Source of the DNA: Cepaea nemoralis
Lineage: Eukaryota > Mollusca > Gastropoda > Stylommatophora > Helicidae
Length of the DNA stretch: 64,000 bases
Assembly (NCBI GenBank): GCA_014155875.1
Contig: JACEFZ010011132.1
Coordinates: forward strand, 62,001 to 126,000
Direction: 5' to 3'
Made by a program: the position numbers and the translations under genes. Shown here piece after piece: positions 1 through 12,500 of the stretch. The notes beneath the pieces were generated by a model. It worked only from the letters and a program-made list of their open reading frames with translations. It was not told the origin of the DNA and ran no database searches. Position 1 is the first letter of the stretch; each line of letters opens with the position of its first letter.

Positions 1-727
1 CTGACATTGTACCAGACATGTTGTCCTGACATTGTACCAGATATGTTGTCCTGACATTGTACCAGACATGTTGTCCTGACATTGTACCAGACATGTTGAA
101 TGTGTTGTCCTGACATTGTACCAGATATGTTGTCCTGACATTGTACCAGACATGTTGTCCTGACATTGTACCAGACATGTTGAATGTGTTGTCCTGACAT
201 TGTACCAGACATGGTGAATGTGTTGTCCTGACATTGTACCAGACATGTTGGGTGTGTTGTCCTGACATTGTACCAGACATGTTGAGTGTGTTGTCCTGAC
301 ATTGTACCAGACATGTTGAGTGTGTTGTCCTGACATTGTACCAGACATGTTGGGTGTGTTGTCCTGACATTGTACCAGACATGTTGGATGTGTTGTCCTG
401 ACATTGTACCAGACATGTTGGATGTGTTGTCCTGACATTGTACCAGACATGTTGTCCTGACATTGTACCAGACATGTTGTCCTGACATTGTACCAGACAT
501 GTTGTCCTGACATTGTACCAGATATGTTGTCCTGACATGTTGTCCTGACATTGTACCAGACATGTTGTCCTGACATTGCAATAGATATGTTGTCCTGACA
601 TTATACCAGACATGTTGTCCTGACATTGTACCAGACATGTTGTCCTGACATTGTACCAGACATGTTGAATGTGTTGTCCTGACATTGTACCAGATAAGTT
701 GAATGTATTGTCCTGACATTGTACCAG
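1..727 (+). repeat. Minisatellite of 3' splice-site units (25/34 bp)
   Basis: About 26 units share the core CCTGACATTGTACCAG. A 25-bp form and a 34-bp form (extra GAATGTGTT or GGATGTGTT) alternate. The last unit runs straight into the EFCAB11-like exon at 728, so its CAG is that exon's acceptor and CTGAC lies where a branch point could be. The array continues off the left edge of the window. Confidence 0.9.
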
Positions 728-868
728 TTGTGCATGCCATCATGGAGTCTTGGATCTGCTACTCTACAGGTCTCAGCCGGTCCCAGTTGCTGAAGGCCAT
801 CTCTGACAAGTTTACAGTTGATCAAGATGAACAAACCAGAAGTGCTTTCATGATGTTTGATAAATGTT
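728..868 (+). CDS. EFCAB11: EFCAB11-like EF-hand protein, third-last exon
   Basis: This exon encodes 46 full codons between a CAG acceptor at 725-727 and a strong donor TGTT|GTAAGT at 869. Visible segments are LSRSQLLKAISDKF, the likely exit helix of one EF-hand, and QTRSAFMMFDKC, the entry helix of the next. It ends with one base (T) that joins GC of the exon at 17107 to make Cys, giving DKCCRGFLTL. That matches the D-T-Y-Y-R-G-F-L-T-L region I recall for vertebrate EFCAB11. The product is a small protein of EF-hands, presumed to bind calcium; its cellular role is poorly known. Earlier exons must lie left of the window. The reading frame stays open past the donor into a LINE fragment, so a naive ORF call fuses the two. 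Confidence 0.85.
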
Positions 869-924
869 GTAAGTATAAATCAGATTCTTATAGCACAACC
901 ATGTTTGAGAAAGCTGGCTACCAT

Positions 925-1623
925 AGCAGATATCCAACCAGACAAAGACTTCAGACTCTAAATTCACACAGATCACTTCAACTTCACATCGATAACATGC
1001 CAGTAGAAAGTGTAATTGAGCACAAAACATTAGGCCTCATCATTGATAGAAACCTAACCTTTAATCCTCACGTTCAAGCGCTCACTAAACAAACAGCGAA
1101 AAAAGTCTACCAACTCGCCAAAATTAAAAATTTCCTTGATGAGGACACAAGGAAAATATTCTTTACGTCTCACATACAGACACATTTTGACTATTGCTCT
1201 ACAATCTGGGACGGTTGTTCCAATTCAAGCACCAAGCGACTTTACTCACTCCAGAAACGGGCCATGAGATTAATTTATAGCAAACGTTTAACTGACAATC
1301 CTAGCCTGCATAAACGCCTTCAGTTACTACCACTCCGCAAACGTCTGCTTTTCAATAAGGCCAAACTAATTCACAAAATCCTACATCGGAATGCCCCAAA
1401 CTACCTTTGGCCATTGTTTGAATATAATGCTAGACACAGTAAACGATTAAATTTATTACACCTTCCGAAGCCTAGGATAGACTTATACAAAACAAGCTTA
1501 ACGTACTCTGCAGCTCAGCTGTGGAACAATCTTCCACATGAAATAAAAGACATCATCAATCCCTATACATATAATCGCAAATTATTTGAACACTATCTCA
1601 GTACGGATTACCTTCCCCCTTAA
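925..1623 (+). pseudogene. Non-LTR retrotransposon reverse transcriptase, C-terminal fragment
   Basis: The translation contains FDYCSTIWDG, LQKRAMRLIYSKR and LWNNLPHEIKDI. These are typical of the C-terminal part of reverse transcriptases from CR1/L2/Jockey-type LINEs. The catalytic palm (YADD) lies upstream and is missing, so the copy is 5' truncated. It ends with TAA at 1621-1623 and sits in the first visible EFCAB11 intron on the same strand. Clade assignment is from motif style only. Confidence 0.75.
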
Positions 1624-1951
1624 TAATAGAAGTAATAATATAATAAAACCCTAGTATAACAGCCAGTCCCCTTTTGGTAGACCAGTATATTCCACATAGC
1701 TAATAAATGCCACACCAGTTCTTACTATTACTGAGTCGTGCAGTATTTATTTTTAATTTTTCCACATGCCTTTATAATGCATATCTTTTATATTATTGCT
1801 GTTTTCAGTTAGCCTTGAATGATGTGTGAATGGTATAATGTATGAATGGTATAATGTATGAAAGAGAGTGATAAAAGGGCAGAATGTTAGACGGGCCTGC
1901 GTGCCCAATTCTTAACCCTTTCAAAATAAAGTTTGTTGTTGTTGTTGTTGA
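1624..1951 (+). mobile_element. LINE 3' UTR with (GTT)n tail
   Basis: This sequence directly follows the LINE reading frame. It contains AATAAA near 1926 and ends in a (GTT)n simple repeat at about 1931-1951, as expected of a target-primed LINE 3' end. I see no genes in it. Confidence 0.65.
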
Positions 1952-2205
1952 TATCAGCTGGGGCATATAGAAAGAATGGAAGATAATAGGGAAACAAAAC
2001 TCGCTTACACTCAGGAAATAAATTACCGTAGACCCCGAGGTAGGCCAAGAAGACGGTGGAGAGATAATATATTTACAGACCTACAAGCACTTCGAATCAA
2101 CGACTGGCAAGAGAAGATCAACCAGAGTGACGAATGGAGATAGATTGTATCTGCAGCAAAGAACCTCAATGGCTCGGAACGCTGAAGAAGAAGAAGAAGA
2201 AGATT
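1952..2205 (+). mobile_element. RTE-like LINE 3' fragment with (GAA)n tail
   Basis: The + strand encodes RPRGRPRRRWRDNI, then DLQALRINDWQEKI and AKNLNG. This is the C-terminal signature of endonuclease-reverse transcriptase LINEs (GRPRRRW..D...DL). One in-frame stop interrupts it after DEWR. It ends in (GAA)n at about 2185-2203. It lies directly next to the preceding LINE tail. Confidence 0.7.
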
Positions 2206-2431
2206 TTTTGGGGGGTATGAAATGAACAGTTCGACGTAAACGTGAACACTTATATATTCGGTATTCATTTTTATGTTTGACTAATCTGAAAATTTGAGGT
2301 AACTGAATTTGACTTATCAGGACTTTTTATACAATGATAAAGAAGGATAATGGCCGGGACTAAGCCAGTAACATCGACTTAAGCGAAATTCTACTTATCC
2401 GAGTTCGACTTAAGTGGATTCGACTGTATTT
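2206..2431. mobile_element. Pogo/Tigger-like transposon end
   Basis: At 2378-2429 there is a purine/pyrimidine-patterned motif. Read on the - strand, it begins with TA followed by CAGTCGAATCCACTTAAG, like the ends of pogo/Tigger elements, which start CAGT and duplicate TA. Only one end was found and no transposase. The rest of the stretch shows nothing I can name. Confidence 0.4.
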
Positions 2432-2945
2432 GGAAATTCATCGCTTAAGGCGATGTGCCGCAGTAAAAACATCGATTTTTGGTCAACTTGGCTATTTTTG
2501 GAATAGTTCATTTTTAGACACCTTATCATGTCTTCTATCAGATTCTGTACTTGTTTTTGTTTAAAACTGTTATTTTTATGCAATATTCATAATTTACTGA
2601 ACCCACCCTCTGTGTCAAATTGTCTAATTATTGACAATTGTTGCAAAATTGACGGTTTTCAAATCCTAGCAACGATATCTCAGGAAAACACGACACGCGC
2701 GTGTAAGGTATCCTTGGAAAGGTCGTGAACTTCCGTAACTGTTCGTGATACTCCGTGTTCGTCTAATCGGAAGCTCTTCTGTGTACATTGGGTTTATTCG
2801 TGTCTATCATCTTCCCGGAAACTTCCATATATTGAAGATGGCTGAAATTGATCACGTGGGTTTCCAAAATGGCGGCTTTGTGTTGTTTACACCTGGCGAC
2901 GTGCTGAAAGTTCATTGTTGACGACAGACTGACACGCATTGAAAT

Positions 2946-4616
2946 ATGCCTCGTTCTAAGAAATTTAACATCCAGTCATTTAGTCAACGTAAGTAATCTC
3001 TCAGACTACACCTCGCAAATGCTCGTAAGCAGCGAAAAGCCTATCAGAACGTCGTAAACGATACAGATAATTCTGAAACTACTGAAAGTAAGCGACCCAT
3101 GCCACTTCTTCCAAATCCAAGTGTTTTGACAGTGAATCTGAATGAATCAGTGCTATCGTGTTCTTCTCAAAGTTGTGGAAGTGATTCTTTTATTACCCGA
3201 AGCCAATTTAAAAGAGATACGTATAAATACACAACATCCACTAGCAGCAAGTATGATTCTGGTGACGACAATGGATATCAAAAACGGGAAACACAGAGTA
3301 ATCAGAGTTGATTGTTCAGAAATTGAGGCAATAATCAAATTGTTATGTTGTCCAGTTTGTAAAAATGATAGTCTTATTTTGAAAACTGACAGCAAGAAAG
3401 CCAAGGGATTAGCTGTGTATGCAGAGGTTTACTGCTCTTGTTGTGAAGAAGTAGTGTGTGGAAGATACCTATCTGCAAGAAGTAATGATGGGAATAGATC
3501 TTTTGCTGTCAACAGCCAGTCAGTATATTCAGCATTAGTTTGTGGGATGGGTGCAACAACATTTAATAATTTTGTGATGTCGGTTCCTAAATCAATCAAT
3601 CATTTAATCATTTTTGTGAAAATATGAACCTGCAAGGTATTCATCACAAAACATTTCACAGCAAAGCGAATAAACTATATTCAAAGATAGAAGATCTGGA
3701 GGACACTGTTTTTTCTCAAACCGTAAAGTATGTTCGACAGGCTCATGCACAACAGTCAGGCATAACTCTACATGACAATGATGTGCTAGATATTAGTGTC
3801 AGCTTTGATGGCACTTGGCTGACTAGAGGCCACACATCCCACATTGGAGTTGGCTGTGCAGTGGATGTTCTTACAGGAGTTTGCATAGATGCCCATGTTA
3901 TTATTGCCAGGTGTGTGAAACCACTGGTAAGACACTTTCCAGGGACAAACCAGATGAATTTGCAGCATGGAAGGCAGAACATCTTCTAAACTGTGACAAC
4001 AATTTCAAAGGATCTGCTGGAATGATGGAGGTGAAGGCTGCAAGGGTGCTGTGGCGACGGTCTGTGGCCCGTCATAAACTTCGCTACACGTCAATACTTT
4101 CTGATGGTGACATCAAAACATTTGCGGAACTTACCAAGATCAAACCATATGGGGATGACATTCAGATAGACAAAGAGGAGTGTATCAACCATGTAAGTAA
4201 ACGCCTTGGAACAGCACTGCGCAAACTAAACTAAACTACTTAGTAGATGTGTGTCAGGACAAACTCAGAATTCAAATGAGTGTTTACACAGCTTGATATG
4301 GGCTCGATGCACTAAAGACAACTTTGCCTCTCGCAAGCACGTTCAGTTTGCAGTTGTAACTGCAGCAAGAGAGTTCAACTTTGGAGCTGCTGCTGCCCAA
4401 GACACTGCCCAGTTTTATGGACCTTCTACAGGCCTGCATATGCAGAGACTAGGAACATTTAGGATGCAGAAGCAAGTAAGAAATAGTCTGAAGTACAGGA
4501 AGGACAAACAAACTAAAAGACGCGACACTGTACGAGTGGCCAAACTGAAGAGACAAGGTGAGCTGCATGCTCTGGAGGGAGGTCCTGCATATTCAGCAGG
4601 ACAATTTTAACACTCA
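2946..4616 (+). pseudogene. Mutator-like DNA transposase, broken
   Basis: A possible start is at 2946 (MPRSKKFNIQSF). Recognisable pieces follow in shifting frames. They include a Cys-rich part (CCPVCKND, VYCSCCEEVVCG) at about 3340-3465, the core DISVSFDGTWLTRGHTSH and IGVGCAVDVLTG at about 3787-3875, KAEHLLNCDNNFKG at about 3970-4012, and a C-terminal NSNECLHSLIWARC to FNFGAAAAQ at 4272-4400. This matches the 'Mutator-like transposase domain' proteins common in invertebrate genomes. There are frameshifts near 3280, 3600 and 3930, and stops and a probable deletion near 4230. The copy cannot make a full protein. A second copy lies at the right edge of the window. Confidence 0.7.
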
Positions 4617-5660
4617 AGGTTCAGTTTTACACTTTTTTTCTCCGTAAAAGAGTGCATTAGTAATAAAAAACAAAAAAATAATTAGTTTTCCCCCGTTTTC
4701 TCATTTTGCCAATTTTTTATACATAAGTACAATTGTTTTAAAAACTATTCGTTAGATTTCACTCAAACTTTGCAGAGATATTCTTTATTATATCACTTAC
4801 ATTGTGAGTAGATTAATCTTGAAAATTACATTTTAGTTTTTGTGCTACACTAAAAAAAAAAAAAATGTCATGAAAAATGTCATTACCATTTTCACATTTT
4901 GAAAAAAAAAACTGCAAAGAGATATCATTAAAATTTTCTACTCAACTTGTAAAGGGTCTATTTATTTACACATAAAACAAAGAATTTAGCCTGTACATTA
5001 AAAAATAAATGTTTTAGAGGTACATTAAGAAATTCAAGATGGCCGCTGTTTATCTTGGTTTCCATAGCAATCGTTAAGTGCAAAGTCAATTTGACAATAT
5101 TTTATCGATCAGCAGTCTTTAATATCAAACCCTATCCCATAAAAGAACATAGAAATTAAGTATTATGGAATTAAATTTTTTAAGGTTAGCATTGCCTTAA
5201 TTCGTTTTACATGTCGTTAAAAAAAATATGTCTGTGAGATGTTATTTTGTCTTTGTAAAGATGGTGGCAGCCAGGCGTGGAAACTTTTAACGCTCAGACA
5301 TGCAATTTGAACTACTAAAGTTAAAGAGAATACAAGTTTAAAGATTATTAATAATTTATTTGTATACTTGTACTATTTTTTAATCATTTAACAAGACGGA
5401 ACATATGTTTGAAGTTAGTTTTTCATATCTGTCTATGACCCGTTTGAGACAATCTCAGACGGACCAGAAGTGGAGATAATGAGACACATTTAAGAGTCGC
5501 AAAATTAAGGAAATCATGCCATTATTTTATCCCGAGACACCTTCACAAAAATGTGAATATCTCCATTTAGAAATGACATACAGGCATCATTAAGGTACCA
5601 TTAGATTTGGTTTCCCAAGGCTTATCTATCTGTGGTGGTCTCATTAGTAAATACTCAATT
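4617..5660. other. AT-rich non-coding tail of the Mutator-like element and unknown sequence
   Basis: The first 100 bp (AATTAGTTTTCCCCCGTTTTC at about 4679) match the right-edge copy near 63950, so this is still transposon 3' flank. The remainder to 5660 is AT-rich. I found no gene, array or terminal inverted repeat in it. Confidence 0.5.
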
Positions 5661-6349
5661 TTAACCCTTTACAGGGCAGATGCTTGTCTGTTTTTTAGCC
5701 CTGAACGGGGAAGATTTTTTCAGGTTCGGAAAAATTTCGGGTTGCGTTAGTAAAAATATCATACATAATGTGTTAGCCAACCAATTTTAGTTAAATAAAC
5801 AACACAATGAAGGGAAAAGCATGCAGAATATGTTACTCACGTGATTGTTGTTGATAATCCATATATGAAACACAAATATGTACAAAATACAGCATGCTGT
5901 TTGTGATTTTCCGTCATCTATACAGCAATTTACAAACACATTTTCAGAATCATTATCACTTCCTTTAAAGTCCGACTCAGACTGCTAATGCAAAGTAACG
6001 CTTTGTGACTGATATCTAGTTCCGATTAATAGTCAACTTCGTGCCCTTTAATGTCACTTAAATTGAACCTAGCGAAATCTCGGCTATCGCTTGAAGAATC
6101 GCCGAAATCCGTTTTGAAAAACTAAGCGTAAAAACCCCGAAAATTATTTTAAAAAGTCCATCCATAGTTGGCCCTTACAAATGGCAGCCACGTTGTCAAG
6201 CTATCGGCGAAAGCAAAAGTAGCCATCGGAAGTATCGTAAGGCCAAGAAATCACGTTTTTACAATGCATAATAGTATCGGACGGAATCGGCCGAAATGCT
6301 CGTTAAAGACATTGGCCGCAAATGGCCGTTCCGCCCTGTAAAGGGTTAA
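5661..6349. mobile_element. piggyBac-like non-autonomous element (TTAA-flanked)
   Basis: TTAA at 5661-5664 and 6346-6349 flank perfect inverted ends CCCTTTACAGGGC and GCCCTGTAAAGGG. TTAA target duplication and a CCCTTT-type end are hallmarks of piggyBac. The 689-bp interior has no long ORF. A short acidic stretch on the - strand near 5940-5985 could be a transposase N-terminal relic, but this is weak. Confidence 0.75.
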
Positions 6350-6421
6350 AATCATGATGGAACCTACAACACTAATATTTATTAATGCCAATGGTATGTG
6401 GACATCAACAAGCTGAAGTTT

Positions 6422-6626
6422 GGGAGTCTCCGTGGTGAAGTGGTCAAGTCGTTTGACTTGGGGTCTGAAGGTTGTGGGTTCGATTCCGGGCCGCATCCTT
6501 CGGTTCTCGAGTGACATTTTTCGGAGACTTCTGTGGGTCGTCCCTAGAGCTGCGGAAAGAGACCAAGCCATATGGGATAAAACCCGGTGCAATGAAGTCA
6601 GCCCTGTCAACTGTTAAGCGACTTTT
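6422..6626 (+). mobile_element. tRNA-derived SINE (family 1), copy A
   Basis: The head resembles a tRNA, with an A-box-like TGGTGAAGTGGTCAAG and a B-box GGTTCGATTCC, followed by a shared body (TTTTTCGGAGACTTCTGTGG) and the tail TTAAGCGACTTTT. Copies of the same family are at 13580-13825 (- strand) and 15718-15955 (+), with a 3' piece at 36540-36665 (-). Confidence 0.8.
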
Positions 6627-6659
6627 CTATATTCACCTGTATTATAATACATTCTGACC

Positions 6660-7137
6660 AATAAAAAGATGTCAATTGAAACGAGAAAAAGAGTGTTTAG
6701 GGGATACATAGAGCCTGTTCTTTTGTATGGATATGAAATTTGGACAATGTGCAGTCAAGCTAAAAAACATCTGATGGCTGCAGAAATGTGGTTTCTGAGG
6801 AAAATGCAAAGAATACCATGAACAGATAGAAAAACCAATGACCAAGTACTACAGGAGACAATGAAAATCGTAAACTGATTAGAGAGATTAGACGTAGACA
6901 GTCAAAATTTTTTGGACATGTTATGAGAAGAAATGGACAGGAGAACTTAGTGACAACTGGCAAGATCGAAGGGAACAGACCAAGAGAAAGACCGAGAGGA
7001 AAATATCTGGATGGCTTGGCCACATGGCATGGACGAGACAGGAACACTGAGCTGATCCACGACTCTGGTGATCGAGTGAAATGGCGAGTCATGACCGCCC
7101 ACGCTTTCTGGCATGGCACATGATTGATTGATTGATT
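6660..7137 (+). pseudogene. LINE reverse transcriptase 3' fragment with (TGAT)n tail
   Basis: The translation contains GYIEPVLLYGYEIWTM, then after frameshifts FFGHVMRRNGQENLVTTGKI and RPRERPRGKYLDGLA. These are characteristic of the C-terminal part of endonuclease-reverse transcriptase LINEs. It ends in TGATTGATTGATTGATTA. Stops and frameshifts show it is dead. Confidence 0.75.
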
Positions 7138-7139
7138 AT

Positions 7140-7475
7140 AATACATTCACCTGACCACTCACCTGTACTGAGGTACATTCACCCAATCACACACCTGTAC
7201 TGAGGTACATTCACCCAATCACATACCTGTACTGAGGTACATTCACCTGTACTGAGGTACATTGAGTTGGCCACTCACCTGCACTGAGGTACATTCACCT
7301 GTACTGAGGTACATTGAGTTGGCCACTCACCTGCACTGAGGTACATTCACCTGTACTGAGGTACATTGAGTTGGCCACTCACGTGCACTGAGGTACATTC
7401 ACCTGTACTGAGGTACATTGAGTTGGCCACTCACCTGCACTGAGGTACATTCACCTGTACTGAGGTATATTGACT
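7140..7475. repeat. Minisatellite, about 51-bp higher-order unit
   Basis: Units combine GAGGTACATTCACCTGTACT and GAGGTACATTGAGTTGGCCA. About five copies of the compound unit follow the LINE tail. Confidence 0.85.
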
Positions 7476-7580
7476 TGTTAGTTAATAGTTAGCTGCATAT
7501 CCTTTAAAAGACGTCGCAGTCAACTCCAGCATTTTTTGGCTGTCTGTGATCTCCTGGCAAGTTTACGTTCAGTAGTTTGT
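7476..7580 (-). mobile_element. SINE family 2 fragment
   Basis: The stretch ending CAGTAGTTTGTCAA is similar to the - strand SINE at 7936-8180 and the + strand copy at 48929-49185. Only the 3' part is present. Confidence 0.5.
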
Positions 7581-7935
7581 CAATATTCACCTGTACTGTG
7601 ATACATCCACCTGTATTGAGTACATTCACCTAACCACTCATCTGTACCGTGGCACATTTGACTGTATTGTGGTATATTCACCTCACCACTCATCTGTACT
7701 GAGTACATTCACCTGACCATTCACATGCACTGTGATACAATCACCTGTATTGTGATAAATTTACCTGACCATTCACATGTACTGTGATACAATCACCTGT
7801 ATTGTGATACATTTACCTGCCCACTCACCTGTACTGAGATACGTTCACCTGTAGGGTGATACATTCAAATGACCACTCACCTGAATTATATTCACCTGAC
7901 CACCGAACTGTATTGTGATACACTCATCTGACCAA
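7581..7935. repeat. Degenerate minisatellite
   Basis: Repeats of TGTATTGTGATACATTCACC with much divergence. They appear related to the array at 7140-7475. Confidence 0.75.
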
Positions 7936-8180
7936 TCATACTTTTTTGTTTTCCCGCATAGCCTTTACAGATCATTGCTGTGAACACCAGCATTTTACCG
8001 CTGTTGTTTTCTAGGCAAGATTACGCTCAGTAGTTTGTCATTGCTTTCTGAGCGGCCGGCTCACATATTCAATGAGTCACCAACGCTGCGAGAACCGCTA
8101 CCAGTTCTCTTGCGCTGTTACCCTATGTGGATAAACGGGATTACGGAGATAGTCGTTTAAACCCTGGGCCAAGGAGACTG
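7936..8180 (-). mobile_element. SINE family 2, full-length-like copy
   Basis: Read on the - strand it matches the + strand copy at 48929-49185. Shared parts are the CTCCGTAATCCC-type head, GAGCCGGCCGCTCAGAAAGC and CTACTGAGCGTAA. It is placed between two unrelated arrays. Confidence 0.65.
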
Positions 8181-8185
8181 GCTCC

Positions 8186-9255
8186 AATGATACTAGTACT
8201 GTGATATATATTAATCTGATCACTCATACTAGTTCTGTGATACAATTATCTCACCAATCATACTAGTACTGTGATATATTAATCTGACCACTCATACTAG
8301 TACTGTGATATATTACTTTGACCACTTATACTAGTACTGTGATATATTATTCTGACCACTCATACTAGTAACTATGAATACTACTCTGACCACCCATACT
8401 AGTACAGTGATATATTAACCTGACCACTCATACTAGTACTGTGATATATTACTTTGACCACCCATACTAGTACTGTGGTATACTACTCTGACCACTCATA
8501 CTAGTACTGTGATATATTACTTTGACCACTTATACTAGTACTGTGATATATTATTCTGACCACTCATACTAGTACTATGAATACTACTCTGACCACCCAT
8601 ACTAGTACTGTGGTATACTACTCTGACACTCATACTAGTACTGTGATACAATCATTTGACCACTCATACTAGTACTGTGATATACTACTTTGACACTCAT
8701 ACTAGTGCTGTGATATACTACTCTGACACTCATACTAGTGCTGTGATATACTGCTTTGACACTCATACAAGTACTGTGATACAATCATCTGACCACCCAT
8801 ACTAGTACTGTGATATACTACTCTGACACTCATACTAGTGCTGTGATATACTACTCTCATACTATTGCTGTGATATACTACTCTGACACTCATACTAGTG
8901 CTGTGATATACTCTGACCACCCATACTAGTGCTGTGATATACTCTGACCACCCATACTAGTACTGTGATATACTACTCTGACCACCCATACTAGTGCTGT
9001 GATATACTACTCTGACCACCCATACTAGTGCTGTGATATACTACTCTGACCACCCATACTAGTGCTGTGATATACTACTCTGACCACCCATACTAGTACT
9101 GTGATATACTACTCTGACCACCCATACTAGTACTGTGATATTATACTCTGACCACCCATACTAGTACTGTGATATACTACTCTGATCACCCATACTAGTA
9201 CTGTGATATACTACTCTGACCACCCATACTAGTACTGTGATATACTACTCTGACC
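8186..9255. repeat. Minisatellite, 33-34-bp unit (part 1)
   Basis: The unit is built on CATACTAGTACTGTGATATA plus CTACTCTGACCACC. Single-base and short indel variants are common. Confidence 0.95.
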
Positions 9256-9588
9256 GGGACGCAGAGGTGTTTCCAAGACACCAGGGCCGGGTTATATACT
9301 GGCCAAGACCTATTGACGCGTCCTCGTCGAGCATCCTGGCCAACAGGTCCCTTCGGGGTCCTGGCTGAAGAAATAGGATCGCTGATTCCTCCGAAGTCGG
9401 AGAGTGTCTGCCTGTACGGCGAGGCACCACCAGTCTGCACACCAATAAGCCAGACATGGGACAACGGATACTCACGCAAACCTCAGGTCCTGTATGACAT
9501 CACACTGATGTTGGACACCAGGATGTCTTCATCCGACATACAGGACTTCGCGTTGGAGCTCAAGCCAACGAACACAAGCAAGCAACAT
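9256..9588. mobile_element. Unidentified 333-bp insertion in the array
   Basis: Non-repetitive, GC-richer sequence interrupts the 33-bp array. It is flanked by CTCTGACC at 9248-9255 and 9589-9596, which could be a target duplication or simply the repeat phase. I see no domain in either strand's ORFs. Confidence 0.55.
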
Positions 9589-12500
9589 CTCTGACCACCC
9601 ATACTAGTGCTGTGATATTATACTCTGACCACCCATACTAGTGCTGTGATATACTACTCTGACCACCCATACTAGTACTGTGATATTATACTCTGACCAC
9701 CCATACTAGTGCTGTGATATACTACTCTGACCACCCATACTAGTACTGTGATATACTACTCTGACCACTCATACTAGTACTGTGATATTATACTCTGACC
9801 ACCCATACTAGTGCTGTGATATTACTACTCTGACCACCCATACTAGTGACTGTGATATACTACTCTGACCACCCATACTAGTAGCTGTGATATACTACTC
9901 TGACCACCCATACTAGTGCTGTGATATTAGTACTCTGACCACCCATACTAGTAGCTGTGATATAGCTACTCTGACTCACCCATACTAGTACTGTGATATA
10001 CTACTCGACTACTCCATACTAGTAGCTGTGATATACTACTCTGACCACCCCATACTTATGTAGCTGTGAATATGCTACTCTGACCACCCATCCTAGTGCT
10101 CGTGATGTGATAAAGTTTGGACCACCCATACTAGTGCTGTGATATGCTACTTTGACCACCCATACTAGTACTGTGATATACTACCGACCACCATACTAGT
10201 ACTGTGATATCACTACCGACCACCATACTAGTACTGTGTATACTACTCTATACTATACTAGTACATGGACATACGGATACTCCGACCACCAAACTAGTAC
10301 TGTGATATACTACTTACCACCCATCTAGTACTGTGATATACTACTTGACCACCCATACTAGTACTGTGATATCTACTCTGACCACCCATACTAGTACTGT
10401 GCTTGACTACTCTGACCACCCATACTAGTCTGTGACATACTACTCTGACCACCCATACTAGTACTGTGATATACTACTCTGACCACCCATACTAGTGCTG
10501 TGATATACTACTCTGACCACCCATACTAGTGCTGTGATACAATCATCTGACCACCCATACTAGTACTGTGATATACTACTCTGACCACCCATACTAGTAC
10601 TGTGATATACTACTCTGACCACCCATACTAGTACTGTGATATACTTACTCTGACCACCCATACTAGTGCTGTGATATTATACTCTGACCACCCATACTAG
10701 TGCTGTGATATACTACTCTGACCACCCATACTAGTGCTGTGATATAGTTTGACCACCCATACTAGTGCTGTGATATAGTTTGACCACCCATACTAGTGCT
10801 GTGATAAGCTACTCTGACCACCCATACTAGTACGGTGATATACTACTCCGACTACTCATACTAGTGCTGTGATATACTACTCTGACCACCCATACTAGTG
10901 CTGTGATATGCTACTCTGACCACCCATACTAGTGCTGTGATATAGTTTGACCACCCATACTAGTGCTGTGATATGCTACTTTGACCACCCATACTAGTAC
11001 TGTGATATAGTTTGACCACCCATACTAGTGCTGTGATATACTACTCTGACACTCATACTAGTGCTGTGATATACTACTCTGACACTCATACTAGTGCTGT
11101 GATATACTACTCTGACACTCATACTAGTGCTGTGATACAATCATCTGACCACCCATACTAGTGTTGTGATATTATACTCTGACCACCCATACTAGTGCTG
11201 TGATATACTACTCTGACACTCATACTAGTGCTGTGATATACTACTCTGACACTCATACTAGTGCTGTGATATACTACTCTGACCACCCATACTAGTACTG
11301 TGATATACTACTCTGACCACCCATACTAGTACTGTGATATACTACTCTGACCACCCATACTAGTACTGTGATATTATACTCTGACCACCCATACTAGTGC
11401 TGTGATACAATCATCTGACCACCCATACTAGTACTGTGATATACTACTCTGACCACCCATACTAGTACTGTGATATACTACTCTGACCACCCAAACTAGT
11501 ACTGTGATATACTACTCTGACCACCCATACTAGTACTGTGATATTCTACTCTGACACTCATACTAGTACTGTGATATACTACTCTGACCACGCAAACTAG
11601 TACTGTGATATACTACTCTGACCACCCAAACTAGTACTGTGATATACTACTCTGACCACCCATACTAGTACTGTGATATACTACTCTGACCACCCATACT
11701 AGTACTGTGATATTCTACTCTGACACTCATACTAGTACTGTGATATACTACTCTGACACTCATACTAGTACTGTGATATACTACTCTGACCACCCAAACT
11801 AGTACTGTGATATACTACTCTGACCACCCAAACTAGTACTGTGATATACTACTCCGACCACCCATACTAGTACTGTGATATACTACTCCGACCACTCATA
11901 CTAGTACTGTGATATACTACTCCGACCACTCATACTAGTACTGTGATATACTACTCTGACTACTCATACTAGTACTGTGATATACTACTCCGACCACTCA
12001 TACTAGTACTGTGATATACTACTATGACCACCCATTCTAGTACTGTGATATACTACTCTGACCACCCATACTAGTACTGTGATATACTACTCTGACCACC
12101 CATACTAGTACTGTGACATACTACTCTGACCACCCATACTAGTGCTGTGACATACTACTCTGACCACCCAAACTAGTACTGTGAATACTACTCTAACCAC
12201 CCATACTATTACTGTGATATACTACTATGACCACCCATACTAGTTCTGTGATATTCTACTCTGACACTCATACTAGTACTGTGATATACTACTCTGACAC
12301 TCATACTAGTACTGTGATATACTACTCTGACCACCCATACTAGTACTGTGATATACTACTCTGACCACCCATACTAGTACTGTGATATAGTACTCTGACA
12401 CTCATACTAGTACTGTGATATACTACTCTGACCACCCAAACTAGTACTGTGATATACTACTCAGACCACCCATACTAGTACTGTGATATACTACTCCGAC

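Noticed and set aside
6472..6657. Small ORFs over the SINE copies (also 13630-13833 and 15725-15907)
   Set aside because: They are translations of the SINE body and recur only because the SINE does.
9195..9594. Overlapping ORFs on both strands in the 333-bp insertion
   Set aside because: No recognisable motif, and they run into array sequence at the ends.
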